Notes under the pieces: model-generated | Database searches by the model: none | Seen by the model: the letters and a program-made list of their open reading frames with translations, nothing else | What the model was told of the DNA's origin: nothing | Shown here: piece by piece, positions 37,025-49,884 of the stretch | Position numbering within the stretch: position 1 is the first letter of the stretch | Layout of the letters: each line of letters opens with the position of its first letter | Program-made: the position numbers and the translations under genes | Assembly: GCA_964019135.1 (NCBI GenBank) | Contig: OZ025249.1 | Coordinates: 3,906,001 to 3,970,000 of the forward strand | Direction of reading: 5' to 3' | From: Arenicola marina | Taxonomy: Eukaryota; Annelida; Polychaeta; Arenicolidae | DNA: 64,000 bases

Positions 37025-39781
37025 CTTATTACTAATGGTCCATCCTCCATGTTGTTAACTAATGGTCCATCTCCCATGCGGTTTACTAATGGTCCATCTC
37101 CCATGCGGTTTACTAATGGTCCATCTCCCATGCGGTTTACTAATGGTCCATCACCCATGCGGTTAACTAATGGTCCATCCTCCATGTTGGTTACTAATGG
37201 TCCATCTCCCATGCGGTTTACTAATGGTCCATCTCCCATGCGGTTAACTAATGGTCCATCCTCCATGTTGGTTACTAATGGTCCATCCTCCATGTTGTTA
37301 ACTAATGGTCCATCTCCCATGCGGTTTACTAATGGTCCATCTCCCATGCGGTTTACTAATGGTCCATCTCCCATGCGGTTTACTAATGGTCCATCTCCCA
37401 TGCGGTTTACTAATGGTCCATCTCCCATGCGGTTTACTAATGGTCCATCTCCCATGCGGTTAACTAATGGTCCATCCTCCATGTTGGTTACAAATGGTCC
37501 ATCCTCCATGTTGTTAACTAATGGTCCATCTCCCATGCGGTTTACTAATGGTCCATCTCCCATGCGGTTTACTAATGGTCCATCTCCCATGCGGTTTACT
37601 AATGGTCCATCTCCCATGCGGTTTACTAATGGTCCATCTCCCATGCGGTTAACTAATGGTCCATCTTCCATGCGGTTTACTAATGGTCCATCTCCCATGC
37701 GGTTTACTAATGGTCCATCTCCCATGCGGTTAACTAATGGTCCATCTCCCATGCGGTTTACTAATGGTCCATCCTCCATGTTGTTAGCTAGTGGTCCATC
37801 CTCCATGTTGTTAACTAATGGTCCATCTCCCATGCGGTTTACTAATGGTCCATCCTCCATGTTGTTAGCTAGTGGTCCATCCTCCATGTTGTTAACTAAT
37901 GGTCCATCCTCCATGTTTTTAACTAATGGTCCATCACCCATGCGGTTAACTAATGGTCCATCTCCCATGCGGTTTACTAATGGTCCATCTCCCATGCGGT
38001 TTACTAATGGTCCATCTCCCATGCAGTTAACTAATGGTCCATCCTCCATGTTGTTAACTAGTGGTCCATCCTCCATGTTTTTAACTAATGGTCCATCCTC
38101 CATGTATTTAACTAATGGTCCATCACCCATGCGGTTAACTAATGGTCCATCTCCCATGCGGTTAACTAATGGTCCATCCTCCATGTTGTTAACTAATGGT
38201 CCATCTCCCATGCGGTTTACTAATGGTCCATCTCCCATGCGGTTAACTAATGGTCCATCTCCCATGCGGTTTACTAATGGTCCATCCTCCATGTTGTTAA
38301 CAAATGGTCCATCCTCCATGTTTTTAACTAATGGTCCATCTCCCATGCGGTTAACTAATGGTCCATCTCCCATGCGGTTTACTAATGGTCCCTCCTCCAT
38401 GCTGTTAACAAATGGTCCATCCTCCATGTTTTTAACTAATGTTCCATCTCCCATGCGGTTTACTAATGGTCCATCCTCCATGTTGTTAACAAATGGTCCA
38501 TCCTCCATGTTTTAACTAATGTTCCATCTCCCATGCGGTTTACTAATGGTCCATCCTCCATGTTTTTAACTAATGTTCCATCTCATATGCGGTTTACTAA
38601 TGGTCCATCCTCCATGTTTTTAACTAATGGTCCATCTCCCATGCGGTTAACTAATGGTCCATCTCCCATGCGGTTTACTAATGGTCCATCCTCCATGTTG
38701 TTAACAAATGGTCCATCCTCCATGTTTTTAACTAATGTTCCATCTCCCATGCGGTTTACTAATGGTCCATCCTCCATGTTGTTAACTAATGGTCCATCCT
38801 CCATGTTTTTAACTAATGGTCCATCTCCCATGCGGTTTACTAATGGTCCCTCCTCCATGTTGTTAACAAATGGTCCATCCTCCATGTTGTTAACTAATGT
38901 TCCATCTCCCATGCGGTTTACTAATGGTCCATCCTCCATGTTGTTAACAAATGGTCCATCCTCCATGTTTTTAACTAATGTTCCATCTCCCATGCGGTTT
39001 ACTAATGGTCCATCCTCCATGTTGTTAACTAATGGTCTATCTCCCATGCGGTTAACTAATGTTCCATCTCCCATGCGGTTTACTAATGGTCCCTCCTCCA
39101 TGTTGTTAACAAATGGTCCATCCTCCATGTTTTTAACTAATGTTCCATCTCCCATGCGGTTTACTAATGGTCTATCTCCCATGCGGTTTACTAATGGTCC
39201 ATCATCCATGTTATTAACTAATGTTCCATCTCCCATGCGGTTTACTAATGGTCCATTTCCCATGCGGTTAACTAATGGTCCATCCTCCATGTTGTTAACT
39301 AATGGTCCATTTCCCATGCGGTAACTAATGCTCCATCCTCCATGTTGTTAACTAATGGTCCATCTCCCATGCGGTTAACTAATGGTCCATCCTCCATGTT
39401 GTTAACTAATGGTCTATCTCCCATGCGGTTAACTAATGTTCCATCTCCCATGCGGTTTACTAATGGTCCCTCCTCCATGTTGTTAACAAATGGTCCATCC
39501 TCCATGTTTTTAACTAATGGTCCATCTCCCATGCGGTTTACTAATGGTCTATCTCCCATGCGGTTTACTAATGGTCCATCATCCATGTTGTTAACTAATG
39601 TTCCATCTCCCATGCGGTTTACTAATGGTCCATTTCCCATGCGGTTAACTAATGGTCCATCCTCCATGTTGTTAACTAATGGTCCATCTCCCATGCGGTT
39701 AACTAATGGTCCATCTCCCATGCGGTTTACTAATGGTCCATCTCCCATGCGGTTAACTAATGGTCCATCTCCCATGCGGTA
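37025..39781. repeat. 27-bp minisatellite (ACTAATGGTCCATCTCCCAT), about 102 units
   Basis: The period is 27 bp (9 codons), so both strands are open for about 500 codons: plus TNGPSPMRF, minus NRMGDGPLV. Two main unit classes, CCCATGCGGTT and CCTCCATGTTGTT, alternate in irregular blocks, and the segment near 39040-39250 recurs near 39420-39660. Equal openness of both strands, with no start context or domain, argues against a gene. Confidence 0.95.
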
Positions 39782-41640
39782 TGTAAGCATCATTGCTTGG
39801 CATCCGTCCGTCTGCGAAAGACGATGGATTTGCAGCTTTGTGTTGGTAATTAAATTTGCTTCGCGGCATTTGCCCTTATGACTGAATTGACGTTTCAAAT
39901 CAACGCAGAGCCCGTCATGGTGGGCCATTCCCTCTCGCACGAAACGTGACCATCCCCTCTTTAGGATGCTAGATCCTCCCAAGAATTCGAATACATCCTT
40001 AAAGTCTTCCTGCCACGCTTGCAAACATCCTTAAACCTTAAACCTGAGCTTCGGCCGTCCAGTTGACATTTTTTGCCGGCGCCAAGCTCACCGTAGAGCA
40101 CATCCTTTGGAATGCGTTCTTCTTGGATACGATAAACGTTCCCAGGCCAACGAAGACGTCACACGACCATTAACGAAGGCCCTTCAGGGCGCGTGTCTGT
40201 CAATGCATTAGCAATACAGCGAATCAACACGTCGACAAATCTCCCTTTGCATCGGCTCAAATATAAATGTAAATAAATGCGGTTAGCCTGATGCACAAGG
40301 CAAATAACAGCTTCGCGATACAAAGCAATTTGCAACGGATTTCAGGGAATGAAACATATCAAAGAGTGTACTTTAAACCCAGATATTTTCTTTTCATCTT
40401 TTAAAATATATTTTCTTTTCATCCTTTAAATTATATTTTCTTTTTATCTTTTAAATAATATTGTCTTTTCATCTTTTAAATTATATTTCTTTTCATCTTT
40501 TAAATTATATTTTCTTGAGTTTTCCTACATTATAAATATGCATTGACATTGATATAGTATTATAGATATTAATTTAAATCTTCTGTTAGAATACCGCGCA
40601 TATAAAAGATACCTGTCACGTAAAGTTGTCTTCGGTAGAATCCGATGTTTGGGTTATGAATATAAACACAAATATATCACTGTATGTTAACGACTATAGG
40701 TAACTAGAAAGGAGTAAACAAAATAGAAGAACTCTGACTCGCATGGTGCTCGATATAACGGCCCGGGTTCCATCCCATTGTGCGGAGACCCCCGTTACCA
40801 TGGGATAGGCCCGAAGGCGCGGTCTGCGATTACCAACACGCTCTAGGACTGCCAAAGAATGTCCCCGCCGATATAATAGTTCTTCAGTTTTAGTTGTGTT
40901 TATTCGTATATATTTATTAGAAGCCACGATGGGTAGGTAGATATATCCTTGACACAGCAGTAAGCGTAGAACTGTCTTTCATCATAATACGGCCGGCGCC
41001 TTTTCGAGGCAAGGCTCATCGTTTGCTTTGTACGATTTGCTGGAATTGGGTAACTAAACGCCGCATGGCCGGAACCCTGGTTCTGTTGGACCATGAGGCG
41101 GGGTGTGCGGGTGGGTGTGGGTCGGGGGGTCCGGAAGGGGGGATGGGGGTCTCGCAAACACCCCCACAACCCGTGCTGTCCCCTGGCGCCCTAAGCGCCG
41201 CTCGCGGCTCCCGCTCCAGGCGCCAGGGCGGCCATCGAGTCGCTGTTAGTGAGGTTTACTTACCCCTTCAGTGGCTTCACAACCCTTGACTTGCGGGGGC
41301 TGACTGCGAGAGGCTGTGGGTGAGGGGAGGGGCGGTGAGATGGGGGTCTGGTAGGTGGAGAACGCGAGGGGCCGAGGGGAGTGGGTGGGATGGGATGGGA
41401 GTCTGATAGGTGGAGGACGCGAGGGGACGCATGTCTCCACTCTCCGCAATCCGCCGCGATGTGAAGTTTATTCACTTTTATTAGACCCCCCTCCCTTCCA
41501 TCTCCCTCTCGATCACTCCAATGTGGTCCTCTCGAATTTGCCGTCCGCGGCATACTCCGTATCACCTCGCATGACATTCCTGCCCCGTCTCACATCACCC
41601 TATTCACCCTCACGCCAGCAGCTATAAAGGCAAACAGTCC
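39782..41640. other. Unique sequence with a short AT-rich tandem repeat
   Basis: About 1.85 kb. At 40380-40515 a unit of about 25 bp (TTTTCTTTTCATCTTTTAAA) occurs five to six times. An imperfect inverted pair (GAAGAACT at 40724, AGTTCTTC at 40880) is noted. A 106-codon minus-strand frame from 41577 ends at GGGGTAAGTA, a donor-like site, but the protein is unrecognisable. No gene supported. Confidence 0.45.
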
Positions 41641-43133
41641 CTTCGTTCCATCTCCGTCCTCTCTCCGTCCTCTCTCTATCCTCCCTCTCCTCTCTCTGTC
41701 ATCTCTCTATCCTCTCTGTCCTCTCTCTATCCTTCCCTTCCTCTCTCCGTCCTCTCTCTATCCTCCCCTTCCTCTCTCTGTCCTCTCTATCCTTCCCCTC
41801 CTCTCTCTGTCCTCTCTCTATCCTCCCCTTCCTCTCTTCGCCCTCTCTATCCTTCCCTTCCTCTCTCTGTCATCTCTCTATCCTCCCCCTCCTCTCTCCG
41901 TCCTCTCTCCCTCCTCTCTCCGTCCTCTCTCTATCATCCCCTTCCTCTCTCTGTCCTCCCCTTCCTCTCTCTATCCTCCCTCTCCTCTCTCTGTCCTCTC
42001 TCTATCCTCTCTGTCCTCTCTCTATCCTCCCCTTCCTCTCTCTGTCCTCCCCTTCCTCTCTCTATCCTCCCTCTCCTCTCTCTGTCCTCTCTCTATCCTC
42101 TCTGTCCTCTCTCTATCCTCCCCTTCCTCTCTCTGTCCTCCCCTTCCTCTCTCTATCCTCGCTCTCCTCTCTCTGTCCTCTCTCTATCCTCTCTGTCCTC
42201 TCTCTATCATCCCCTTCCTCTCTCTGTCCTCCCCTTCCTCTCTCTATCCTCCCTCTCCTCTCTGTCCTCTCTCTATCCTCTCTGTCCTCTCTCTATCCTC
42301 CCCTTCCTCTCTCTGTCCTCCCCTTCCTCTCTCTATCCTCCCTCTCCTCTCTCTGTCCTCTCTCTATCATCTCTGTCCTCTCTCTATCCTCCCCTTCCTC
42401 TCTCTGTCCTCCCTCTCCTCTCTCTGTCCTCTCTCTATCCTCCCCTTCCTCTCTCTGTCCTCCCCTTCCTCTCTCTATCCTCCCTCTCCTCTCTCTGTCC
42501 TCTCTCTATTCTCTCTGTCCTCTCTCTATCCTCCCCTTCCTCTCTCTGTCCTCCCCTTCCTCTCTCTATCCTCCCTCTCCTCTCTCTGTCCTCTCTCTAT
42601 CCTCTCTGTCCTCTCTCTATCCTCCCCTTCTTCTCTCTATCCTCCCCTTCCTCTCTCTGTCCTCCCCTTCCTCTCTCTATCCTCCCTCTCCTCTCTCTGT
42701 CCTCTCTCTATCCTCTCTGTCTTCTCTCTATCCTCCCCTTCCTCTCTCTGTCCTCCCCTTCCTCTCTCTATCCTCCCTCTCCTCTGTCTGTCCTCTCTCT
42801 ATCCTCTCTGTCCTCTCTCTATCCTCCCCTTCCTCTCTCTGTCCTCCCCTTCCTCTCTCTATCCTCCCTCTCCTCTCTCTGTCCTCTCTCTATCCTCTCT
42901 GTCCTCTCTCTATCCTCCCCTTCCTCTCTCTGTTCTCCCCTTCCTCTCTCTATCCTCCCTCTCCTCTCTCTGTCCTCTCTCTATCCTCTCTGTCCTCTCT
43001 CTATCCTCCCCTTCCTCTCTCTGTCCTCCCCTTCCTCTCTCTGTCCTCCCCTTCCTCTCTCTATCCTCCCTCTCCTCTCTCTGTCCTCTCTCTATCCTCT
43101 CTGTCCTCTCTCTATCCTCCCCTTCCTCTCTCT
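41641..43133. repeat. Polypyrimidine minisatellite with 91-bp higher-order repeat
   Basis: About 1.5 kb of almost pure C/T on the plus strand, interrupted only by single A or G in CTATCC and CTGTCC. Short units (CCTCTCTCTATCCTC, CCCCTTCCTCTCTCTGTC) are arranged in a regular 91-bp higher-order repeat; for example CTATCCTCTCTG starts at 42002, 42093 and 42184. Such homopurine-homopyrimidine DNA can form triplexes. Confidence 0.95.
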
Positions 43134-43540
43134 GCCCACAGTCCGGCCAATTACACTTTTGCTGACCATCAATTCATTCATGTTTATTTTGTTGGTCGAT
43201 ACATATAATGTGTTTTTGACAATCCGCATACCTCCGGGTTCCTATGGGGCACGGTGTGCATATGGACGTGAAGATAAGGCTGATCCCCTCCGCCCGCCCT
43301 CTCCGCCCCTGCCCCCCGCCCCTCACTCCGCCCCTCCCCCCGCTCCTCACCCCCCCCCCCCCCGCCCTCCCCACCCCTCCCCCTCCCGCCCGGCCCGATG
43401 GCGGCCGCCGCGGAATGGCTCCTCTGCCCTCCTGTTGATCTGTCCCTGGGGTCACTGGGAGTGGGGGTTGGGGGGAGGGGGGGGTGAAGGTAAAGACACA
43501 GGCGGATAAATCGCCTTAACGTTCCCTCCCAGTGTAAGTC
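43134..43540. other. Short spacer with C-rich run
   Basis: Non-repetitive for about 150 bp, then C-rich (43280-43410) and G-rich (43440-43500). No gene supported. Confidence 0.45.
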
Positions 43541-44797
43541 AGTCCGTCAGGCGGGATGGACCGTCCACTCCCATACCTAGCCGTCCGTCAGGCGGGATGG
43601 ACCGTCCACTCCCATACCTAGCCGTCCGTCAGGCGGGATGGACCGTCCACCCCCATACCCAGCCGTCCGTCAGGCGGGATGGACCGTCCACTCGCATACC
43701 CAGCCGTCCGTCAGGCGGTATGGACCGTCCACTCCAATACCCAGCCGTCCGTCAGGCGGGATGGACCGTCCACTCCCATACCCAGCCGTCCGTCAGGCGG
43801 GATGGACCGTCCACTCCCATACCCAGCCGTCCGTCAGGCGGGATGGACCGTCCACTCCCATACCCAGTCGTCCGTCAGGCGGGATGGACCGTCCACTCGC
43901 ATACCCAGCCGTCCGTCAGGCGGGATGGACCGTCCACTCCCATACCCAGCCGTTCGTCAGACGGTATGGACCGTCCACTCCCATACCCAGCCGTCCGTCA
44001 GGCGGTATGGACCGTCCACTCCCATACCCAGCCGTCCGTCAGGCGGGATGGACCGTCCACTCCCATACCCAGCCGCCCGTCAGGCGGGATGTACCGTCCA
44101 CTCGCATACCCAGCCGTCCCTCAGGCGGGATGGACCGTCCACTCCCATACCCAGCTGTCCGTCAGGCGGGATGGACCGTCCACTCCCATACCCAGTCGTT
44201 CGTCAGGCGGGATGGACCGTCCACCCCCATACCCAGCCGTCCGTCAGGCTGGATGGACCGTCCACTCCCATACCCAGCCGTCCGTTAGGCGGTATGGACC
44301 GTCCACTCCCATACCCAGCGGTCCGTCAGGTGGGATGGACCGTCCACTCCCAAACCCAGCCGTCCGTCAGGCGATATGGACCGTCCACCCCCATACCCAG
44401 CCGTCCGTCAGGCGGGATGGACCGTCCACTCCCATACCCAGCCAGCCGTCAGGCGGTATGGACCGTCCACTCCCATACCCAGCCAGCCGTCAGGCGGGAA
44501 GGACCGTCCACTCCCATACCTTGCCGTCCATCTGGCGGGATGGACCGTCCACCCCCATACCCATCCGTTCGTCAGGCTGTATGGACCGTCCACTCCCATA
44601 CCCAGCCGTCCGTCAGGCGGGATGGAACGTCCACTCCCATACCCAGCCGTCCGTCAGGCGGGATGGACCGTCCACTCCCATACCCAGCCGTCCGTCAGGC
44701 GGTATGGACCGTCCACCCCCATACCTAGCCGTCCGCCAAGCGGTATGGACCGTCCACTTCTATACCCAGCCGTCCGTCAGGCGGGATGGACCGTCCA
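43541..44797. repeat. 41-bp minisatellite (GTCCGTCAGGCGGGATGGAC), about 31 units
   Basis: The period is 41 bp, the unit ending CGTCCACTCCCATACCCAGCC. All three plus-strand frames are open for 200-425 codons because the unit has no stop in any frame. GGATGGACCGTCC contains a GGACGGTCC-type dyad. Not a gene. Confidence 0.95.
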
Positions 44798-44954
44798 GGC
44801 CATGTCTGCCACTGGTTTGGTATGGTCTAATTTACCATCTGCTCATCGGAACCGAGCTTGTCTCATATGTATAATTTGAGACCCGTTTGATATGTTTCAG
44901 TTTCAGTGTCGTTTATTTGAGCAAGGACAGTATGTAACACATCGAATGTACTCA

Positions 44955-45190
44955 AAATAACATATAGCGACCAGGAGACATATAGCGACCAGGAGACCTA
45001 TAGCGACCAGGAGACCCCTATTATATAGCGACCAGGAGACATATAGCGACCAGGAGACCCCTATTATATAGCGACCAGGAGACCCCTATTATATAGCGAC
45101 CAGGAGACATATAGCGACCAGGAGACCTATAGCGGCCAGGAGACATATAGCGACCAGGAGACCCCTATTATATAGCGACCAGGAGACCCG
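44955..45190. repeat. Short tandem repeat (TATAGCGACCAGGAGAC)
   Basis: About eleven copies of a 17-18-bp core, some separated by CCCTATTA spacers, in irregular order. Confidence 0.88.
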
Positions 45191-45259
45191 TGAAATAAAA
45201 GTAACAAAGAAAAATGTGACGGAGAAAACGTACATACTTATCTACCGCAATGTCGCCAA

Positions 45260-45430
45260 AGGGCGCACTGATCTGGTCTGCCACTGATCTCATCTGCCAA
45301 GTCAGATCTGCCACTGATCTGATCTGCCACTGATCTGATCTGCCACTGATTTGATCTGCCAAGTCAGATCTGCTACTGATCCGATCTGCTACTGATCTGG
45401 TCGGCCAAGTAAGATCTGCCACCGATCTGG
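45260..45430. repeat. Degenerate CTGATCTGATCTGCCA repeats
   Basis: About nine imperfect 16-20-bp units. They share TCTGCCACTGAT with the adjoining 42-bp array and may be its founder region. Confidence 0.75.
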
Positions 45431-47193
45431 TCTGCCAGTGATAAGGTGTGAGTTGGTCTGATATACCAGTGGTCTGCCACTGATAAGGTGTGAGTTGGTC
45501 TGATATACCACTGGTCTGCCACTGATATGGTGTGAGTTGGTAGGATATGCCACTGGTCTGTGACTGATATGGTGTGAGTTGGTCTGATATGCCACTGGTC
45601 TGCCACTGATATGGTGTGAGTTGGTCTGATATACCACTGGTCTGCCACTGATCCGGGACGAGTTGGTCTGATATACAACTGGTCTGTCACTGATATGGTG
45701 TGAGTGGGTCTGGTATGCCACTGGTCTGCCACTGATATGGTGTGAGTGTGTCTGATATACCACTGGTCTGTGACTGCTATGGTGTGAGTGGGTCTGGTAT
45801 GCCACTGGTCTGCCACTGATATGGTGTGAGTTGGTAGGATATGCCACTGGTCTGTGACTGATATGGTGTGAGTTGGTCTGATATGCCACTGGTCTGCCAC
45901 TGATATGGTGTGAGTTGGTCTGATATACCACTGGTCTGCCACTGATCCGGGACGAGTTGGTCTGATATACAACTGGTCTGCCACTGATATGGTGTGAGTG
46001 GGTCTGGTATGCCACTGGTCTGCCACTGATATGGTGTGAGTGTGTCTGATATACCACTGGTCTGTGACTGCTATGGTGTGAGTGTGTCTGATATGCCACT
46101 GGTCTGTGACTGCTATGGTGTGAGTGGGTCTGGTATGCCACTGGTCTGCCACTGATATGGTGTGAGTTGGTCTGATATACCACTGGTCTGCCACTGATCC
46201 GGGACGAGTTGGTCTGATATACAACTGGTCTGTCACTAATATGGTGTGAGTGGGTCTGATATACCTCTGGCCTGCCACTGATATGGTGTGAGTTGGTCTG
46301 ATATACCAGTGGTCTGCCACTGATATGGTGTGAGTTGGTCTGATATACCACTGGTCTGCCACTGATATGGTGTGAGTTGGTCTGATATGCCACTGGTCTG
46401 TGACTGCTATGGTGTGAGTGGGTCTGGTATGCCACTGGTCTGCCACTGATATGGTGTGAGTTGGTCTGATATACCAGTGGTCTGCCACTGATATGGTGTG
46501 AGTTGGTCTGATATGCCACTGGTCTGTGACTGCTATGGTGTGAGTGGGTCTGGTATGCCACTGGTCTGCCACTGATATGGTGTGAGTTGGTCTGATATAC
46601 CAGTGGTCTGCCACTGATCCGGGACGAGTTGGTCTGATATACCATTGGTCTGCCACTGATATGGTGTGAGTGGGTCTGATATACCACTGGTCTGCCACTC
46701 ATATGGTGTGAGTGGGTCTGATATACCACTGGTCTGCCACTGATATGGTGTGAGTGTGTCTGATATACCAGTGGTCTGCCACTGATATGGTGTGAGTGGG
46801 TCTGATATACCACTGGTCTGCCACTGATATGGTGTGAGTGGGTCTGATATACCAGTGGTCTGTGACTGATATGGTGTGAATGGGTCTGATATACCAGTGG
46901 TCTGCCACTGATATGGTGTGAGTGGGTCTGATATACCACTGGTCTGCCACTGATATGGTGTGAGTGGGTCTGATATACCACTGGTCTGTGACTGATATGG
47001 TGTGAGTGGGTCTGATATACCAGTGGTCTGCCACTGATATGGTGTGAGTGGGTCTGATATACCAGTGGTCTGCCACTGATATGGTGTGAGTAGGTCTGAT
47101 ATACCAGTGGTCTGCCACTGATATGGTGTGAGTGGGTCTGATATACCACTGGTCTGCCACTGATATGGTGTGAGTGGGTCTGATATACCACTG
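45431..47193. repeat. 42-bp minisatellite (GGTCTGCCACTGATATGGTG), about 42 units
   Basis: The period is 42 bp (14 codons). The minus strand is open for 600 and 441 codons in two frames (for example a 14-residue repeat with SGRPVVYQTHS). Two large-scale block repeats are visible, such as units with CCGGGACGAGTTGG at 45648, 45948 and 46198. Two long frames on one strand argue for absence of stops rather than coding. Confidence 0.95.
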
Positions 47194-47347
47194 GTCGGCG
47201 GCTGCCTGCAATACACGGTTAATAAGCACGGCATTCAGATTAATGTCGACAACGCATAAACCACTCGCAGCTGGCGATATAAAAGTCCTCCAGTCTGTCT
47301 GTCGGTCGGTCGAATCGGACATCTAACTGTGACTACTACATGAGTCA
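47194..47347. other. Unique sequence right of the 42-bp array
   Basis: Short unique stretch leading into the CRE/TATA element. It contains small repeats such as GTCTGTCTGTCGGTCGGTCG at about 47295. Confidence 0.45.
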
Positions 47348-47372
47348 TGACGTCATGGCGAATGATATAAAA
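47348..47372 (+). promoter_or_regulatory. Candidate core promoter: CRE octamer plus TATA box
   Basis: A perfect palindromic CRE (TGACGTCA, 47348-47355) is followed 10 bp later by TATAAAA (47366-47372). A start site about 25-30 bp downstream would fall near 47397. An E-box CACGTG lies at about 47430. The order and spacing are those of a compact animal promoter, but all the motifs are short and could be chance. Confidence 0.3.
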
Positions 47373-47449
47373 CCCCGGGTAACAGAACACATCTGTACCA
47401 AAAGCATTTCCCAGGGTGCACCACGGGCCACGTGGTGAGCACACGCGTC

Positions 47450-47483
47450 ATGATGAGCGATAAAACAGGACAATTACAGGAAG
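47450..47483 (+). CDS. Candidate first coding exon fragment (hypothetical)
   Basis: About 50 bp downstream of the predicted start site is ATGATG opening a short frame MMSDKTGQLQE. It runs into a good 5' splice site (GAAG followed by GTAAGC, intron starting 47484). Unspliced, the frame stops a few codons later. Promoter, ATG and donor in the right order make a small first exon possible. No partner exon is recognisable in the repeats downstream, and the product is unknown. This may be coincidence. Confidence 0.15.
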
Positions 47484-47562
47484 GTAAGCCATAGAAGAAG
47501 AGCCATGAAGAGCTGACCATGCTGCGGACACGACCTTTGTCCGTGAGCGGGCTGGTATAGAA

Positions 47563-48595
47563 ATAGACCGGCGTGTCTTAGGTATAGACCGGCGTGTCTT
47601 AGGTATAGACCGGTGTGTCTTAGGTATCGACCAGCGTGTCTTAGGTATAGACCGGCGTGTCTTAGGAATAGACCGGCGTGTCTTAGGTATAGACCGGCGC
47701 GTCTTAGGTATAGACCGGCGTGTCTTAGGTATAGACCGGCGTGTCTTAGGTATAGACCGGCGTGTCTAAGGTATAGACCGGTGTGTCTTAGATATAGACC
47801 GGCGCGTCTTAGGTATAGACCGGCGTGTCTTAGGTATAGACCGGTGTGTCTTAGATATAGACCGGCGCGTCTTAGGTATAGACCGGCGCGTCTTAGGTAT
47901 AGACCGGCGCGTCTTAGCTATAGACCGACTAGTCTGAGATATAGACCGGTGAGTCTTAGGTATAGACCGGTGCGTCTTAGGTATAGACCGGTGTGTCTTA
48001 GATATAGACCGGCGCGTCTTAGGTGTAGACCGGCGCGTCTTAGGTATAGACCGGCGCGTCCTAGCTATAGACCGACTAGTCTGAGATATAGACCGGCGCG
48101 TCTTAGGTATAGACCGGTGCGTCTTAGGTATAGACCGGCGCGTCTTAGGTAGAGACCGGTGCGTCTCAGGTATAGACCGGCGCGTCTTAGGTATGGACCG
48201 GTGAGTCTTAGGTATAGACCATTGTGTCTTAGGTATAGACCGGTGTGTCTTAGATATAGACCGGCGCGTCTTAGGAAAAAACCGGCGCGTCTTAGGTATA
48301 GACCGGTGAGTCTTAGGTATAGACCGGTGCGTCTTAGGTATAGACCGGCGCATCTTAGGTATAGACCGGTGCGTCTTAGGTATAGACTGGCGCGTCTTAG
48401 GTATAGATCGGCTAGTCTGAGATATAGACCGGTGCGTCTTAGGTATAGACCGGTGCGTCTTAGGTATAGACCGGCGTGTCTTAGGTATAGACCGGCGTGT
48501 CTTAGGTATAGACCGGCGTGTCTAAGGTATAGACCGGTGTGTCTTAGGTATAGACCGGCGCATCTTAGGCATAGACCTGTGCGACGCTGAGTTAC
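47563..48595. repeat. 21-bp minisatellite (GGTATAGACCGGCGTGTCTT), about 49 units
   Basis: The period is 21 bp (7 codons). The plus strand reads RYRPACL and the minus strand IPKTRRS or LYLRRTG, all open for 140-195 codons. Unit variants GCGC/GTGT/GTGC are mixed, and a block with ACCGACTAGTCTGAGATATA recurs three times. Confidence 0.95.
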
Positions 48596-48599
48596 GACC

Positions 48600-48762
48600 G
48601 GTACACCGGACACTCAGGTAGGCAAGGTATACCGGACACTTAGATAGGCCCGGTACACCGGACACTGAGCTAGGCTCGGTGCACCGAACGCTGAGCTAGG
48701 CCCAGTACACCGGACACTGAGCTAGGCCCGGTACACCGGACACTGAGCTAGGCCCGGTACTG
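48600..48762. repeat. 26-bp tandem repeat (GGTACACCGGACACTGAGCT), about 6 units
   Basis: The period is 26 bp, immediately after the 21-bp array with which it shares ACCGG. Confidence 0.85.
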
Positions 48763-49884
48763 TCCCTGCCTGTGGATGCCTCAGCACGGTTATTAGACCG
48801 GAAGTAGAGCTCTGTTAGGGTGACAGGCGGACTAGAGGAGATGGGTTTGCCCATCATGGCGGGGCGGGGTCATCACACGCAATGGGTGTGGAGGCTAGGA
48901 CACGATCTAGTGCTCGCGGCCACTTCCAGGGGGTGCTGGGGTGAGGCGGCACCAGCCATTAAAACAAGCACTGGGTTTACCACGCTGAGGGTAATTGCAC
49001 GTTGCCTATCGGTCATCATATCACATCACCCCGGGGGTTAACCCGCAATCACCCTGGTGTGTGTGTGCTAGGTGGGGGGAGGGTGCAGAGGGAGGGGGGG
49101 GGGGCGCACCGCTTTGAAGGGATTTGGGCTGACAGTCTATTTGAACTGATTGCCATTGGTCTGATATGGTCTAATCTGCCTGACCTCTCGTTCTGACCTC
49201 TTGGGCTGACAGTTCTCACTCAACTCTCGTGCGGACGTCTCGGGTTGACCTCTGCGAATGACCCTTCATTTCAACCCTGCGGGCTAACCTGTCACCCTGA
49301 ACTCCTGGGCTGACCTGGGCTGCCCTCCCGAGCTGACATGTTAGGCTAAGCGTATTAGCAAGTGCCGGCCTGTCCGCCCCTAATCCAGACAATAACCTGG
49401 GTGGTCGAGAGCCGCACGAGCCGGTTGTACCCACACTAGAGGCCCCCGGGAGTAGCCCTTGGAGGTGTCGAGGGCGGCCAGCCGGGCAGCCATCCCAAGC
49501 CGCCGGCAGGGCAGCCGGCAGGGCAGCCAGGGGGGGCAGCCAGGAGCGAGGGCATCCTGGAGCCTTGTCCCGTCACTTGGCAAGATGAAGTGGGGAGAGA
49601 GGGGGTGGGGGCGACTGGAAGGAAGGAAACTGAGTGGAATGTCTAGAAGCGTCCAGGGAGGCGGAGAGAAAAAAAACCTGACGAGGGGCGATCTCACAGG
49701 AAGGACTCGCCAGGGACCGACAGGGGGCGCTATCTGATCATGTGACACCAAGCGGAAGTAATTACTCCCCGTAGACAAACTACGACTCTTGAAGAGGGGG
49801 GCACAGCTATACCCCCCCTCCACCATACCCCGACCCCCGCCAGACCCCGCTCCGTTCCCCTCTGTGTGGTGATAAGGGCCGCTT
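48763..49884. other. Unique sequence
   Basis: About 1.1 kb, GC-rich, with short repeats of GGGCTGACCT type (about 49200-49335) and GGGCAGCC (49485-49540). The longest frames (up to 193 codons, minus strand) run into the 44-bp array and resemble nothing known. No gene supported. Confidence 0.45.

Noticed and set aside
37009-39324. Frames of about 500 codons on both strands of the 27-bp array
   Set aside because: Both strands are equally open with in-phase repeats; this is a property of the unit.
40720-40890. Possible tRNA-derived SINE or small inverted-repeat element
   Set aside because: GGTTCCATCCC only partly matches a B box, no A box lies at the right distance, and the inverted pair GAAGAACT/AGTTCTTC is too short to define ends.
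43597-44879. 425-codon plus-strand frame in the 41-bp array
   Set aside because: All three plus frames are open because the unit has no stop.
45373-47191. 600- and 441-codon minus-strand frames in the 42-bp array
   Set aside because: Two frames on the same strand are open through the same repeats, with no unique protein sequence beyond the array.
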